13,908 nucleotides of DNA, taken from assembly GCA_016929465.1 (NCBI GenBank), contig JAFGIT010000060.1:1-13908 (forward strand), in the 5' to 3' direction. The notes below the pieces were generated by a model. That model did no database searches, had not been told where the DNA came from, and saw only the letters and a list, made by a program, of their open reading frames with translations. Of this stretch, positions 1-7,591 are shown piece after piece (position 1 is the stretch's first letter; the number at the start of each line of letters is the position of its first letter). The translations under genes were made by a program, and so were the position numbers. The stretch is from Candidatus Coatesiibacteriota bacterium. Its GTDB lineage: Bacteria; B130-G9.

Positions 1-3000
1 GGGCTTTCCAACATTATGGAAAGCGGCAAGCCGTCGCTTCCGGTCGAGGGCTTTCACATCGGGATTCCCGCTGACGTTTCTGCCGTCAAGGTTCGCATCA
101 AATCCGAAGAATTCACGCTGGAGCGAGACTGCGTCGTCCTTCCGTGGCACGAGCCCGGCGAGCCTGCAGGCCTAAATGAGCTCGATGAGCACTCTCCAGG
201 AGCGGGAGGAGTTTTTCCAGAGAGTCCTGTCTCGGCGTCGCATCTCGGCTTCATCCGCAGTCAGAAGGTCGCGCTAATCAGGATCATGCCAATCCAATTT
301 TCATCCGATGAGGACACATTGCGCATCATCAATTTCGCATCGGTGGAGCTCGAGCTCATTCGGGATCCCGATTCTATTCCGCCGAATTCCGAGATCGCCC
401 CTCATGACGAGGGCAAATTCGAACCGATAATCTCTGGCCTTCTGACCAACTACGAGCAGGCGAAGGAGTTCCGCCTACAGTCTGTCAGGCGGAGAGACGG
501 GAGCGGCGAGGACTTCTGGTACAATCCCGAGACCACGTATCTCAAGATCATCACATCCGAAGATGGGCTCTATAAGGTGGATTACGATTTCCTTAGCCAG
601 CATGGAGTCGATCCCTCAGCGATAAATACGACGAACCTGAAGCTCCTATACAAGGGCGAGATGGTGCCGATTCTATTATTCGACGGCCAGGACAGCTCGT
701 TCGACGCGGGTGATTACTTCCTATTCCTCGGCGGTCGTAAGCGCAGTGAGCAGATAGGATGGCGTCTCGACGAGTACACGGACGATTCGGTTTGGTGGCT
801 CTGCTGGGACGAGGGAGAGGGGCTTCGATATCAGGCTGCATCGCAGGAGCCTGGAGATTCGCCGATGGTGCTCGACTCCAATTCGTACTTCTGGGCTCAG
901 GAGCACTTCGAGGAGGACATCCTGTATGACGGCTGGAATGACGACAGAGACCAGGACAGTTGGTTCTGGGAGACAGTATGGTATGCCCCCGATTCGGCCT
1001 CTGTGAGCTTCACGCTCTACTCGTTCGATGAGGCCGCGACGAGTGCGGCGACGGTCTCAGTCCGCATGAAGGGGATCTCCAGCGTGATCAAGGTCAATCC
1101 TGACCACCATTCAGTGTTCTACCTGAACGATAATGAGGCGCCGCTGGCAGATTACTACTGGGACGCAGACGAGTTCGAGACGATGCCGGTCCCAGCTCCT
1201 GCCGGAGTTCTCCACGAAGGCCGAAACGAGCTCACGGTAGAGAGCCCCGGCGATACCGGCGCTCTCGCGGACTCGGTCTATATAGACTGGATCGACGTCG
1301 AATATCTCCGCCTGTATAAGGCCATTAGTGGCGAGACCTGGTTCCTGCCGCCCGCAGGATTCGACGGTGGTCCAGTGGAGTATCGGCTCGAGAGGTTCGG
1401 CCAGAATGAGATAGTGATCTTAGATGTCACGACGGGCAGGTTCTTCCCTGACTATAGAAACTCAAATGAGAATGGGAGTTGGATACTGCGATTCGTCGAT
1501 GGGGAGCCGCAGAGCGATTCGATCTACTGGGCCGCGAGGGCTTCGGCCTTCCTGACGCCGCCTGACGCCGTGGTCGATGACCCATCGACGCTCCACGACA
1601 CCTCGAATAAGGCTGACCTGGTGATTGTCACCGTCCCGGAATTCCTCGAGCCTCTCCGGCAATTCGTCAAATATCGGGAGACGCAGGGAGTGGACGTCGA
1701 GGTGGTTGACGTGCAGGACATCTTCGACGAGTTCGGCTACGGGATGTTCAATCCACTAGCCATGCGGTCTTTCTTCTGGTTCGTGTACAACTACTGGACG
1801 CCGCCGGTGGCGACGCACGTTCTGCTCGTCGGGGATGCTTCTTGGGACTACAGGTTCCTGGACCCGGAAAGCGTGGTCCCGAATTACGTGCCATCTTACC
1901 TCGACCCCGTTCGCGACGACAAATTCGTGAGTGTCACCGGGGCGGAGTCGGATTGGTATCCCGATTTCGCGATAGGTCGGTTACCCGTTCAAAATGAGCA
2001 GGAATTGACGCACATGATCGTGAATATCATCAACTATGAGACGAATCCGCCTTTAGGCGATTGGACGAGGCGGGCGCTTCTCATTACAGGTGGTAAGAAC
2101 GAGTTGGAGCAAGAGACTTTGATGGGTCATGCTCAGAGCATCGAGGAGGCAATGCCGGATGATTTCGAGTTCCACGAGGTCTTCAAGGTGACCGAGGGCT
2201 GGGACGACCAGCCGGTATATGCAGAGAAGATACTCGAGGAACTGAATGCTGGAGCCCTCATGACGGTCTTTCTCGGACACGGTGCAAGGCATCAGTGGGA
2301 CTACATGTTCGCGGACTCGGACCTTTCTGGACTCTCTTGCGCGGGTAAGCAATCGCTGGTGATGGCAATGACGTGCCACACGGGGCGCTTTGCGAATCCC
2401 AAGACTTCGTGCATCGGAGAGAAGTTCATAATGGAGGGGGATGCCCTCCAGCGCTCCGTGGCATATTGGGGATCGACCGGCCTGACATCCGTGTGGAATC
2501 CGTATTATCTGACGATGTATCTGCTCGAGGCCATCTTCGATAAAGGCATCACCGACATGGGCCTGGCCATCATGGCGGCCAAACTGAAGTTCTACGAGGA
2601 ATCTGAGGATGTAACGCTCGCATCCTGCCAGGCTTGGCTCTCGGACCCCTTGCTTAGGATAAACACTTCGCCGATGCCATCGCCGAGGAGAGCGACCACT
2701 GTGGTCGCTGGCGATTCAATCACAATCAGCTGGGAGTATCCAGATGGGATCGAGAGTTTATCCGGATTTGAGGTTGTCGTTTTCGACGAGCGCTCTACGA
2801 GCGCGGGTTCGCTGAATCCTGAGAATGGCTACGCTTTCCAGGCTCCCTCGGGGGAGAGAGAATTGACGCTCGACGGTGCTGGCGTATCCGGCGAGTATTG
2901 CGCGGTCGTGCGTGCGATGGGAGATGAGGGAGTGGCAAGCCGCTTTTCGGAGATGGCGTGCTTTGAGTTCAATATCTCAGGCTCGCGAGAGCCTTTCATA

Positions 3001-3684
3001 TACGCGGCTGGTTTTGCAGACACATCGGTCGCATCGGAGCACGGTGGAAGACTTAACCTGTATGCCCTGGTTAGAGATCCAGACGGGCAGGATGATATTG
3101 AATCGGTCGAGATATATTATGCTGGCCTGGGAACCGGTCTTTTCCTGCATGAGACGGAACCGGGCATCTTCTATATCGGGATCGATGTCGAGCCGGGGCT
3201 CGAGCGCGGGAATTACTTGCTCGAAATACACGCTACCGACAGGATGGGCAATAGCAGCGCGTTCTGGCCTTATTTCGCAGTTCGCGGTTGGGGACTCGGC
3301 TGGCCCGGTGACGCTGAGGCAGATGTGACGCACTGGGGACAAGACGCATCCGCGAGGTCGGGACCCGTGATCGTGGCCGCTGGATATTTAACTGAAGGGG
3401 TGTCCTCGTTCGAGGGAGGCAATACGGTCCTTCTTGCGCTTGCTATTCCGGGGTATTCTGGCGCTAATGTGGCCCGAGTAGATATCTACTATGATGGAAT
3501 GCTGGTCGAGGCAAGCCTCTATGACGATGGCCTTCACGGCGATTTCGCCCCGGGTGATGGTATATTCGGCTTGCAGGCCCCTATGGCGCCGGGACTTTCT
3601 CCGGCGAATCGGCTATTTGGCTTGAAGGCAGTGGACATAAACGGCCAGGCAGGAGCGGCTTGGCCATTTTTGAGCGTATGGTGA
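1..3684 (+). CDS. Gingipain-family (C25) cysteine peptidase, 5' partial
   Basis: This is a secreted cysteine endopeptidase of MEROPS family C25. The reading frame is open from base 1, and residues before the first ATG (16) already fit the C25 propeptide pattern (a G-K-P-S-L-P stretch), so the start and signal peptide lie upstream of the window. Numbering from ATG 16, residues 1-130 are propeptide-like and residues 170-280 hold the beta-rich segment common in large C25 proteins. The peptidase domain spans about 530-880, with catalytic His755 in a GHG motif (2275-2283) and Cys787 in MTCHTGRF (2368-2391). An FN3-like domain follows (about 893-985), then two related Ig-like modules (995-1089 and 1119-1222). 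The protein ends directly after the second module and I see no recognisable type IX sorting domain. The stop codon overlaps the next gene, implying co-transcription. PorU-type sortase activity is possible but not indicated; a surface or secreted protease is the safer reading. Confidence 0.93.
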   Translation, partial: GLSNIMESGKPSLPVEGFHIGIPADVSAVKVRIKSEEFTLERDCVVLPWHEPGEPAGLNELDEHSPGAGGVFPESPVSASHLGFIRSQKVALIRIMPIQFSSDEDTLRIINFASVELELIRDPDSIPPNSEIAPHDEGKFEPIISGLLTNYEQAKEFRLQSVRRRDGSGEDFWYNPETTYLKIITSEDGLYKVDYDFLSQHGVDPSAINTTNLKLLYKGEMVPILLFDGQDSSFDAGDYFLFLGGRKRSEQIGWRLDEYTDDSVWWLCWDEGEGLRYQAASQEPGDSPMVLDSNSYFWAQEHFEEDILYDGWNDDRDQDSWFWETVWYAPDSASVSFTLYSFDEAATSAATVSVRMKGISSVIKVNPDHHSVFYLNDNEAPLADYYWDADEFETMPVPAPAGVLHEGRNELTVESPGDTGALADSVYIDWIDVEYLRLYKAISGETWFLPPAGFDGGPVEYRLERFGQNEIVILDVTTGRFFPDYRNSNENGSWILRFVDGEPQSDSIYWAARASAFLTPPDAVVDDPSTLHDTSNKADLVIVTVPEFLEPLRQFVKYRETQGVDVEVVDVQDIFDEFGYGMFNPLAMRSFFWFVYNYWTPPVATHVLLVGDASWDYRFLDPESVVPNYVPSYLDPVRDDKFVSVTGAESDWYPDFAIGRLPVQNEQELTHMIVNIINYETNPPLGDWTRRALLITGGKNELEQETLMGHAQSIEEAMPDDFEFHEVFKVTEGWDDQPVYAEKILEELNAGALMTVFLGHGARHQWDYMFADSDLSGLSCAGKQSLVMAMTCHTGRFANPKTSCIGEKFIMEGDALQRSVAYWGSTGLTSVWNPYYLTMYLLEAIFDKGITDMGLAIMAAKLKFYEESEDVTLASCQAWLSDPLLRINTSPMPSPRRATTVVAGDSITISWEYPDGIESLSGFEVVVFDERSTSAGSLNPENGYAFQAPSGERELTLDGAGVSGEYCAVVRAMGDEGVASRFSEMACFEFNISGSREPFIYAAGFADTSVASEHGGRLNLYALVRDPDGQDDIESVEIYYAGLGTGLFLHETEPGIFYIGIDVEPGLERGNYLLEIHATDRMGNSSAFWPYFAVRGWGLGWPGDAEADVTHWGQDASARSGPVIVAAGYLTEGVSSFEGGNTVLLALAIPGYSGANVARVDIYYDGMLVEASLYDDGLHGDFAPGDGIFGLQAPMAPGLSPANRLFGLKAVDINGQAGAAWPFLSVW

Positions 3685-4295
3685 AAATGAAAAGAAGATA
3701 CATATATTTGGTCATCCTATTGCCTCTGCTGGCTCTGCTTGTGGGTTGCACAAGGAAGGATAAATGGTTCGATTCTGATCAGGATGCGAATCCGAAGGTT
3801 AAACACGCCAACTATGTTGACAAGGTCAACGCCTTCAAGCTCTTCATACCGCCCGGCGTATGGAGAGTCGTTCCGGCCAAGAGGGCTCTGCTGGCCCTCG
3901 TGAATAGAAAGTGTGTCGGCAAAGTCCTCGTCGAATCTGCATGGCTCTTCTCGGACGAATATGGACAAGAGGCCGAGAGGATTGCGGCCGATAGCTTCAC
4001 CGGCGATTTCGAATGGCTCGATAAGAAGAAATTCTTCGTCGGCGAATTCCCCGCGGTGATCGTGGCCGCTCGTGGGAGGATTCTCTACTCCGCCTCCGAA
4101 GAATTCTATGTCGAAAGAACCGTGGTCGCTGGAGTGATCAAGTACGGCTCGAGGCAGTGCCAATTCAAATACGCGGCACCGAACGACTGCTACGCCGAGA
4201 CGAAGGACGATATCGTGAATCTCATGCTCGGATTCCAGCAGTTGGATCGGGGCTCCTCAAACAATAAGAAGAAGCCTTCCGAGACGAGCGAATAA
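3678..4295 (+). CDS. Small lipoprotein of unknown function
   Basis: This encodes a lipoprotein of about 205 residues. A Lys/Arg-rich start is followed by a hydrophobic stretch and the lipobox LLVGC, with the lipidated Cys at residue 24 from ATG 3678 (21 from ATG 3687). Both ATGs are plausible. ATG 3678 overlaps the upstream TGA (3682-3684), which suggests translational coupling to the peptidase gene. A TTG at 3660 is also in frame but would put an unneeded extension before the signal peptide. The mature part has a FKLFIPPGVWRV segment, a middle FPAVIVAARGR strand and a late segment ending NLMLGFQQL. That order resembles the PsbP/LpqN-like alpha-beta fold seen in many small lipoproteins, but this is only an inference. 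The tail (last 15 residues) is polar, lysine- and serine-rich and probably disordered. I do not recognise a specific family. Its pairing with the protease hints at a shared envelope role. Confidence 0.75.
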   Translation: MVKMKRRYIYLVILLPLLALLVGCTRKDKWFDSDQDANPKVKHANYVDKVNAFKLFIPPGVWRVVPAKRALLALVNRKCVGKVLVESAWLFSDEYGQEAERIAADSFTGDFEWLDKKKFFVGEFPAVIVAARGRILYSASEEFYVERTVVAGVIKYGSRQCQFKYAAPNDCYAETKDDIVNLMLGFQQLDRGSSNNKKKPSETSE

Positions 4296-4328
4296 CGCTC
4301 TCGCCCGTCCCTGTGAAATGAGCAAAAG

Positions 4329-4343
4329 GGAGATGATCAACTG
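4329..4343 (+). promoter_or_regulatory. Ribosome binding site deciding the dtd CTG start
   Basis: GGAG (4329-4332) is followed by eight bases and then CTG (4341-4343), a normal spacing. A three-codon frame ATG-ATC-AAC-TGA (4333-4344) sits inside the spacer in another frame, and its stop overlaps the CTG. Its ATG directly abuts the GGAG, too close for efficient use. Confidence 0.6.
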
Positions 4344-4787
4344 AAAGCTATCCTTCAGCGAGTGAGGAGCGCCTGTGTATCTGTTCAGGGCAAGTGCATA
4401 AGCGCCGTAGGGCCGGGGCTCCTCATTCTAATAGGTGTCACGCGTGAGGATGATGAGCAGGCCGTCCTTCAGCTAGCCAGCAAGGTCGTCGGCCTTCGGA
4501 TATTCGAGGACCAAGATGGTAAGATGAACCTTTCAGTAGGCGATGCAGGCGGCGAAGCCCTCGTCGTCTCACAGTTCACTCTCTATGCCGATTGCCGCAA
4601 GGGCAGGAGGCCGAGCTTCACGAATGCGGCCCCTCCCGAGATCGCGAGACATCTATATGAGAGATTTTGTGATTGTCTCAGAAGAGAGGGAATCTCGACC
4701 TCAATGGGGGCCTTCGGGGAGAAGATGATGGTTGCCCTCGAGAACGACGGCCCAGTAACGATCGTCCTGGACACAGCGCTTCTCTAA
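4341..4787 (+). CDS. dtd: D-aminoacyl-tRNA deacylase, CTG start
   Basis: Dtd hydrolyses D-amino acids (and mischarged glycine) from tRNA in the cytoplasm, a proofreading step after aminoacylation. The 149-codon frame (148 residues) matches the usual 145-150 residue family length. Both family signatures are present: SQFTL at residues 77-81 and the Gly-cisPro motif in NDGPVT at 135-140, plus GKMNLSV and RRPSF blocks. The family begins M-[KR]-x-[VIL]-[IL]-Q-R-V; here KAILQRV is encoded directly after a CTG at 4341, with GGAG at 4329-4332 eight bases upstream. An in-frame TGA at 4314 rules out an upstream ATG, GTG or TTG. The only other candidate, GTG 4362, would remove the conserved first strand. 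CTG is therefore the best start, unless it is a sequencing error for ATG. It lies 45 bases after the lipoprotein gene and is probably read from the same transcript. Confidence 0.94.
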   Translation: MKAILQRVRSACVSVQGKCISAVGPGLLILIGVTREDDEQAVLQLASKVVGLRIFEDQDGKMNLSVGDAGGEALVVSQFTLYADCRKGRRPSFTNAAPPEIARHLYERFCDCLRREGISTSMGAFGEKMMVALENDGPVTIVLDTALL

Positions 4788-4869
4788 GGCGAATTCAGGG
4801 AGTCCCCAAGGCTCTTTCCGATCCTCTGCCCAAGAATCCCTCACATTCAACCCCTATCGAGAGGACAGA

Positions 4870-4890
4870 GGAGCCGAGTCGGCTTTTCTT
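4870..4890 (+). terminator. Rho-independent terminator after dtd
   Basis: The sequence AGCCG-AGT-CGGCT (4872-4884) can form a 5-bp GC-rich stem with a 3-base loop, extended by G-U pairs at its base. It is followed immediately by a T-rich run, TTTTCTT (4884-4890). It lies about 85 bases after the dtd stop and would end the + strand transcript. The stem is short, so strength is uncertain. Confidence 0.6.
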
Positions 4891-4900
4891 GTAGCCCTAT

Positions 4901-4941
4901 AATTGAAAAATGGCGCGAAAGGATCACCTATCGCGCCATTT
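4901..4941 (-). terminator. Rho-independent terminator of the pilus/secretion operon
   Basis: An 11-bp perfect stem pairs 4908-4918 (AAATGGCGCGA) with 4931-4941. Beyond one A-A mismatch, three more pairs close an ATCA tetraloop. Read on the - strand the stem runs into TTTTT followed by CAATT, the expected T-tract. It sits 35 bases after the secretin stop codon, so it is placed to end the - strand operon. On the + strand no T-run follows, so it acts mainly in the - direction. Confidence 0.8.
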
Positions 4942-4975
4942 GCTGAAAGTCGCAGATTAAATTTCTGACTATCGG

Positions 4976-6478
4976 CTATTTGGGTATCGCCGGCAGACCT
5001 ACGGGCCGCGTAGCCCTTGATAGGCAGGTGGCCCTATCCGCCTCCGCGAAGTCCGTAATCGTCGCATCGGTAAGAATGTGCGGCGTAAGGAACATGACCA
5101 ATTCCTTCTTCGTGGTCTTGCGAGCGGTCATGCGGAAGAGTCTGCCGATGTAGGGGATGTCGCCAATTAGCGGGACCTTATATACTATTTCCTGAGCGTC
5201 ATCGAACATGAAGCCGCCGATGACAATAGTGTGGCCGTCTCTCGCTCTGGCATAGATATCGCCTTCACGGCGATTCGTCTGGGGCTGTCCACCCACCGTG
5301 CCGATAACGGTCTCAATATCCGGCTTGATCGCCATTGTGATATAGCCGTCAGGTGATATCTCCGGAAGTATCTCGATGCTCGTGCCTACCTCGCGCCAGG
5401 CAACAGTCGGACGATATTCGGTATAGGCAACGCCGAGCGGATTCACGTCGGTGACCTTCACGTATTCCGTGTATGGGATGTTCTCATAGACCTGGAATTT
5501 CGAGGTCTGTCTGTCCATGGCGGTGACCTTCGGGGAGGCCACCATTTGGACATCTCCCTGCTGCGCGAGCGCAGTCAGAAGCATGCTGACATGATCATTT
5601 CCGAGGCCGGCCATAATGACACTACCTTCCATATAGCCCGTCAGGAACGTCATGGCTTGGCCTTGCAGGTCCGACCATCCAGTCAGGTCCACGTTCTGGA
5701 ATGTCCAGTCGATCCCCATTTCATGATCGCTGTCGAGTTTGACTTCGAACAGCTCGATTTCGATCTCGACCTGAGGCGGCTTAACGTCGATCGCTCGGAT
5801 ATAGTCCTCTACATAATTGGAGACCGTCGGATCGCAGTTGATTAGCGTCAGCGTCCTTGAAAGGTCGTCAGTCAGGACCATCCCGCTATTACCAACAATC
5901 GACTCCACCTGCGCCCTTACATCGGGAAGTGATGCCTGATTTATTCGGAAGAGCTTAATTGGCTCTCCACGGCTTATAATGAGGAACTTGTTGTCAATGC
6001 GCCACGAATATCCGTAATTGCGGAGAACTACGTCGAATATCTCCTCGAGTGTAACGCTCGAGACATCCAGGGTGATTATACCCTCAAGCCGCCGGGGGAT
6101 AATGACATTGAGTCCTTTGCCTTTGACAAGCGTCTGGACAACATCGTGCAGCTGCGCATCCTGTACCTTGATGTCAAATCGCTGCTGGAGAATGGACGGT
6201 ACTGGAGACTCAGGAGCGTCAGCCAGTGCAAGGGCCTCCGAGACCTCAGCTAAATCAAGGCTATCCAGAATGGTCAGGTCCTCAAGGGCGGTCTCTTCCT
6301 CGGGCTCAGCCGGCGTCTCCTCAACCACTGAGGCGGATTCCAGCTCAGCCTCCGTCTCGCCCGCAGTCGGCCCCGCTTCTGGTGATCGCACCGTAGCGCA
6401 ACCGGATAGCAGCACAAGCATCATCACAAGAGAAAGTGTGGCGATTGAAGTCGCCCCTTTTATCCATCCGTTCCTCAC
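4976..6478 (-). CDS. pilQ: Lipoprotein secretin (PilQ/GspD family)
   Basis: This is the outer-membrane pore subunit through which a pilus or pseudopilus and its substrates pass. At 500 residues it is short for the family: there are no AMIN domains and no long C-terminal tail. The N-terminus is a lipoprotein signal with LLSGC (Cys27), followed by a Glu/Ala-rich linker (about 30-65). An STN/N0-like domain (99-168) and an N1 domain (172-232) come next, then the secretin beta-barrel domain (about 234-468). The family signature VPLIGDIPYIGRLF is at 435-448. The start is GTG 6478, with AGGGAGG at 6484-6490 five bases upstream; an overlapping ATG at 6480 reads straight into TGA. Lipidated secretins can reach the outer membrane without a separate pilotin in some type II systems. 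It is the last gene of the operon, followed by a strong terminator. Confidence 0.95.
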   Translation of the reverse strand: MRNGWIKGATSIATLSLVMMLVLLSGCATVRSPEAGPTAGETEAELESASVVEETPAEPEEETALEDLTILDSLDLAEVSEALALADAPESPVPSILQQRFDIKVQDAQLHDVVQTLVKGKGLNVIIPRRLEGIITLDVSSVTLEEIFDVVLRNYGYSWRIDNKFLIISRGEPIKLFRINQASLPDVRAQVESIVGNSGMVLTDDLSRTLTLINCDPTVSNYVEDYIRAIDVKPPQVEIEIELFEVKLDSDHEMGIDWTFQNVDLTGWSDLQGQAMTFLTGYMEGSVIMAGLGNDHVSMLLTALAQQGDVQMVASPKVTAMDRQTSKFQVYENIPYTEYVKVTDVNPLGVAYTEYRPTVAWREVGTSIEILPEISPDGYITMAIKPDIETVIGTVGGQPQTNRREGDIYARARDGHTIVIGGFMFDDAQEIVYKVPLIGDIPYIGRLFRMTARKTTKKELVMFLTPHILTDATITDFAEADRATCLSRATRPVGLPAIPK

Positions 6479-6625
6479 ATCTGCCTCCCTTAAGAAAAAA
6501 ATACTATTATCTCACGCACCCGAGCTCCCGGGCACCTCCACTTTGCATATTACGCATGCCTTGAAAACGATCAAGATTATTTCAAACGCGCTTGATGAGC
6601 GCAATATCCTATATTATATGCCCGA
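6479..6625 (-). other. Intergenic region before pilQ with two small hairpins
   Basis: This is the longest gap in the operon (147 bases). On the - strand transcript 6516-6535 can fold as a 7-bp stem (two G-U pairs) with a 6-base loop. It is followed 14 bases later by a run of seven T (6495-6501) and then the pilQ ribosome binding site. A second small hairpin, GCGCT with a 5-base loop, lies at 6588-6602. They may affect mRNA stability or pilQ translation; neither is a classic terminator. Confidence 0.35.
6547..6574 (-). promoter_or_regulatory. Weak candidate internal promoter for pilQ
   Basis: On the - strand TTGATC (6569-6574) and TAATAT (6547-6552) are separated by 16 bases. Each matches 4 of 6 bases of the sigma-70 consensus. 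Position in the largest gap of the operon is the main support; such weak matches also arise by chance. Confidence 0.2.
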
Positions 6626-7519
6626 CTATGAATTACCGGCGCGTCCCTCCTCATCGTGCGCGCTCCAACTGCTATCGCCAATCGGAAAATCATAATCGAG
6701 ATTGATCAGAAGATTGCGAATTGTGACCACGTCCGGATGGATTTTGACTATCCGGATCCGCTCGAAGATTTGCTTATCTCCCACCGCACCCTCGGTGGTT
6801 CTTGCGAATTCTATCTCGTCACCTTCGGTTACGACCCATTTCTTGCCCGAAATGCCTTGAATAACCGCCCATGATTGGGAATCGGTGCTGTGCATAATCA
6901 TCGAGACCAGCACCGGCGGCTGTCCGCTAACATATAACAAGCCCTTATGCACTGCTTGAACACCCGCCTCGGGCTTCTTGCGCAGAGCAGCATTAACCGT
7001 GGTGATCTCCTCGAAGTCCTCGACTCCTTCCGGAATGACGAGGTCGGTTACGTAAGGATTGTATCCTTCCTTGCGCAGCTCCAGAACGTAGCGCCCGGCC
7101 GGAAAACTGACCGGCAACAGCCAATCTGTAGCCTTGGGCATTACAATGCCGTTTATGAGTATCTCCGCCCCGCTTGGACGTGACCTGATGAATAGCTTTC
7201 CGAGGCCCTCATTCTTGCGCTGAAACGGGGAGCGTGATGTATCCCTGCCGGCCGCGGCGAATTGCGCCATCCAACTATCTTCGGGTAGAGAGGGCGCTGC
7301 TGTCTGGGACGGAGGAACGGGCTTTGTCGCGCCGCCCCGCGAAGGGGCTTCCACATTCAGTTCTGGAGCAGAGGCAACCGCAGATTCGGCCCTGCTCTCG
7401 CTCGATGGAGCTGACTTTCCCCTCGACGCCCTTTCCATAATGAACGGCACAAGCTGCGTCGCGATAACCGCCACTGCTGCCAGTATGAGTATTATCATGA
7501 ACCACTTATTCTTAAGCAA
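6626..7519 (-). CDS. pilP: PilP/GspC-like protein with inserted PEGA domain
   Basis: This inner-membrane protein sits in the PilP/GspC position and should link the assembly platform to the secretin in the periplasm. The 297 residues contain a membrane helix (7-26), a Pro/Ala/Ser-rich linker (about 30-80), a PEGA domain (107-180), and a GspC/PilP homology-region-like beta domain (192-275). The PEGA domain shows the S-x-P-x-G-A-x-I-x-I-N-G and AGRYVLELRKEGY pattern; the last domain has AVIQGISGKKWVVTEGDEI and RIVKIHPDVVTI. There is no lipobox, whereas classical PilP is a lipoprotein, so the topology is GspC-like. The start is TTG 7519, eight bases after GGAGG. Gene order right after pilO and before the secretin supports the assignment. 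The PilP/GspC call rests on pattern and position; PEGA is the clearer domain. Confidence 0.85.
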   Translation of the reverse strand: MLKNKWFMIILILAAVAVIATQLVPFIMERASRGKSAPSSESRAESAVASAPELNVEAPSRGGATKPVPPSQTAAPSLPEDSWMAQFAAAGRDTSRSPFQRKNEGLGKLFIRSRPSGAEILINGIVMPKATDWLLPVSFPAGRYVLELRKEGYNPYVTDLVIPEGVEDFEEITTVNAALRKKPEAGVQAVHKGLLYVSGQPPVLVSMIMHSTDSQSWAVIQGISGKKWVVTEGDEIEFARTTEGAVGDKQIFERIRIVKIHPDVVTIRNLLINLDYDFPIGDSSWSAHDEEGRAGNS

Positions 7520-7532
7520 TATCCTTACCTCC
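7517..7532 (-). promoter_or_regulatory. Ribosome binding site supporting the TTG start of pilP
   Basis: Read on the - strand, GGAGG (7528-7532) lies eight bases before TTG (7517-7519). The next in-frame ATG is eight codons in, inside the membrane helix, and would remove the positively charged N-terminus. Confidence 0.7.
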
Positions 7533-7591
7533 CAGACTAAGGAATTCCACCTCTACCGAGATTAGGAGCACATATATATTGAGCTTATACA

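Noticed and set aside
16-18. ATG 16 as the start of the C25 peptidase
   Set aside because: The frame is open before it, the sequence there is already propeptide-like, and no signal peptide follows this ATG.
2876-3328. A 150-codon + strand frame inside the C25 peptidase gene
   Set aside because: It overlaps the Ig-like region of a well-supported gene in another frame and its translation shows no family pattern.
1-3684. Assignment of the C25 protein as the type IX secretion sortase PorU
   Set aside because: Only the catalytic fold is shared; no other type IX component or sorting domain is visible, and the C-terminal layout is generic.
3717-4163. A 148-codon - strand frame opposite the lipoprotein gene
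   Set aside because: The + strand frame has a clear lipobox signal and coupling to the upstream gene; the antisense frame has neither.
4362-4364. GTG as the start of dtd
   Set aside because: It would remove the conserved N-terminal strand KAILQR, and no ribosome binding site is placed for it.
4898-4903. TATAAT as a + strand promoter -10 element
   Set aside because: No -35-like sequence lies about 17 bases upstream, and no + strand gene follows in the window.
6018-6695. A 225-codon + strand open frame opposite the secretin start and the gap before it
   Set aside because: It is Ser/Arg-rich low-complexity translation antisense to a clear secretin gene and has no recognisable domain.
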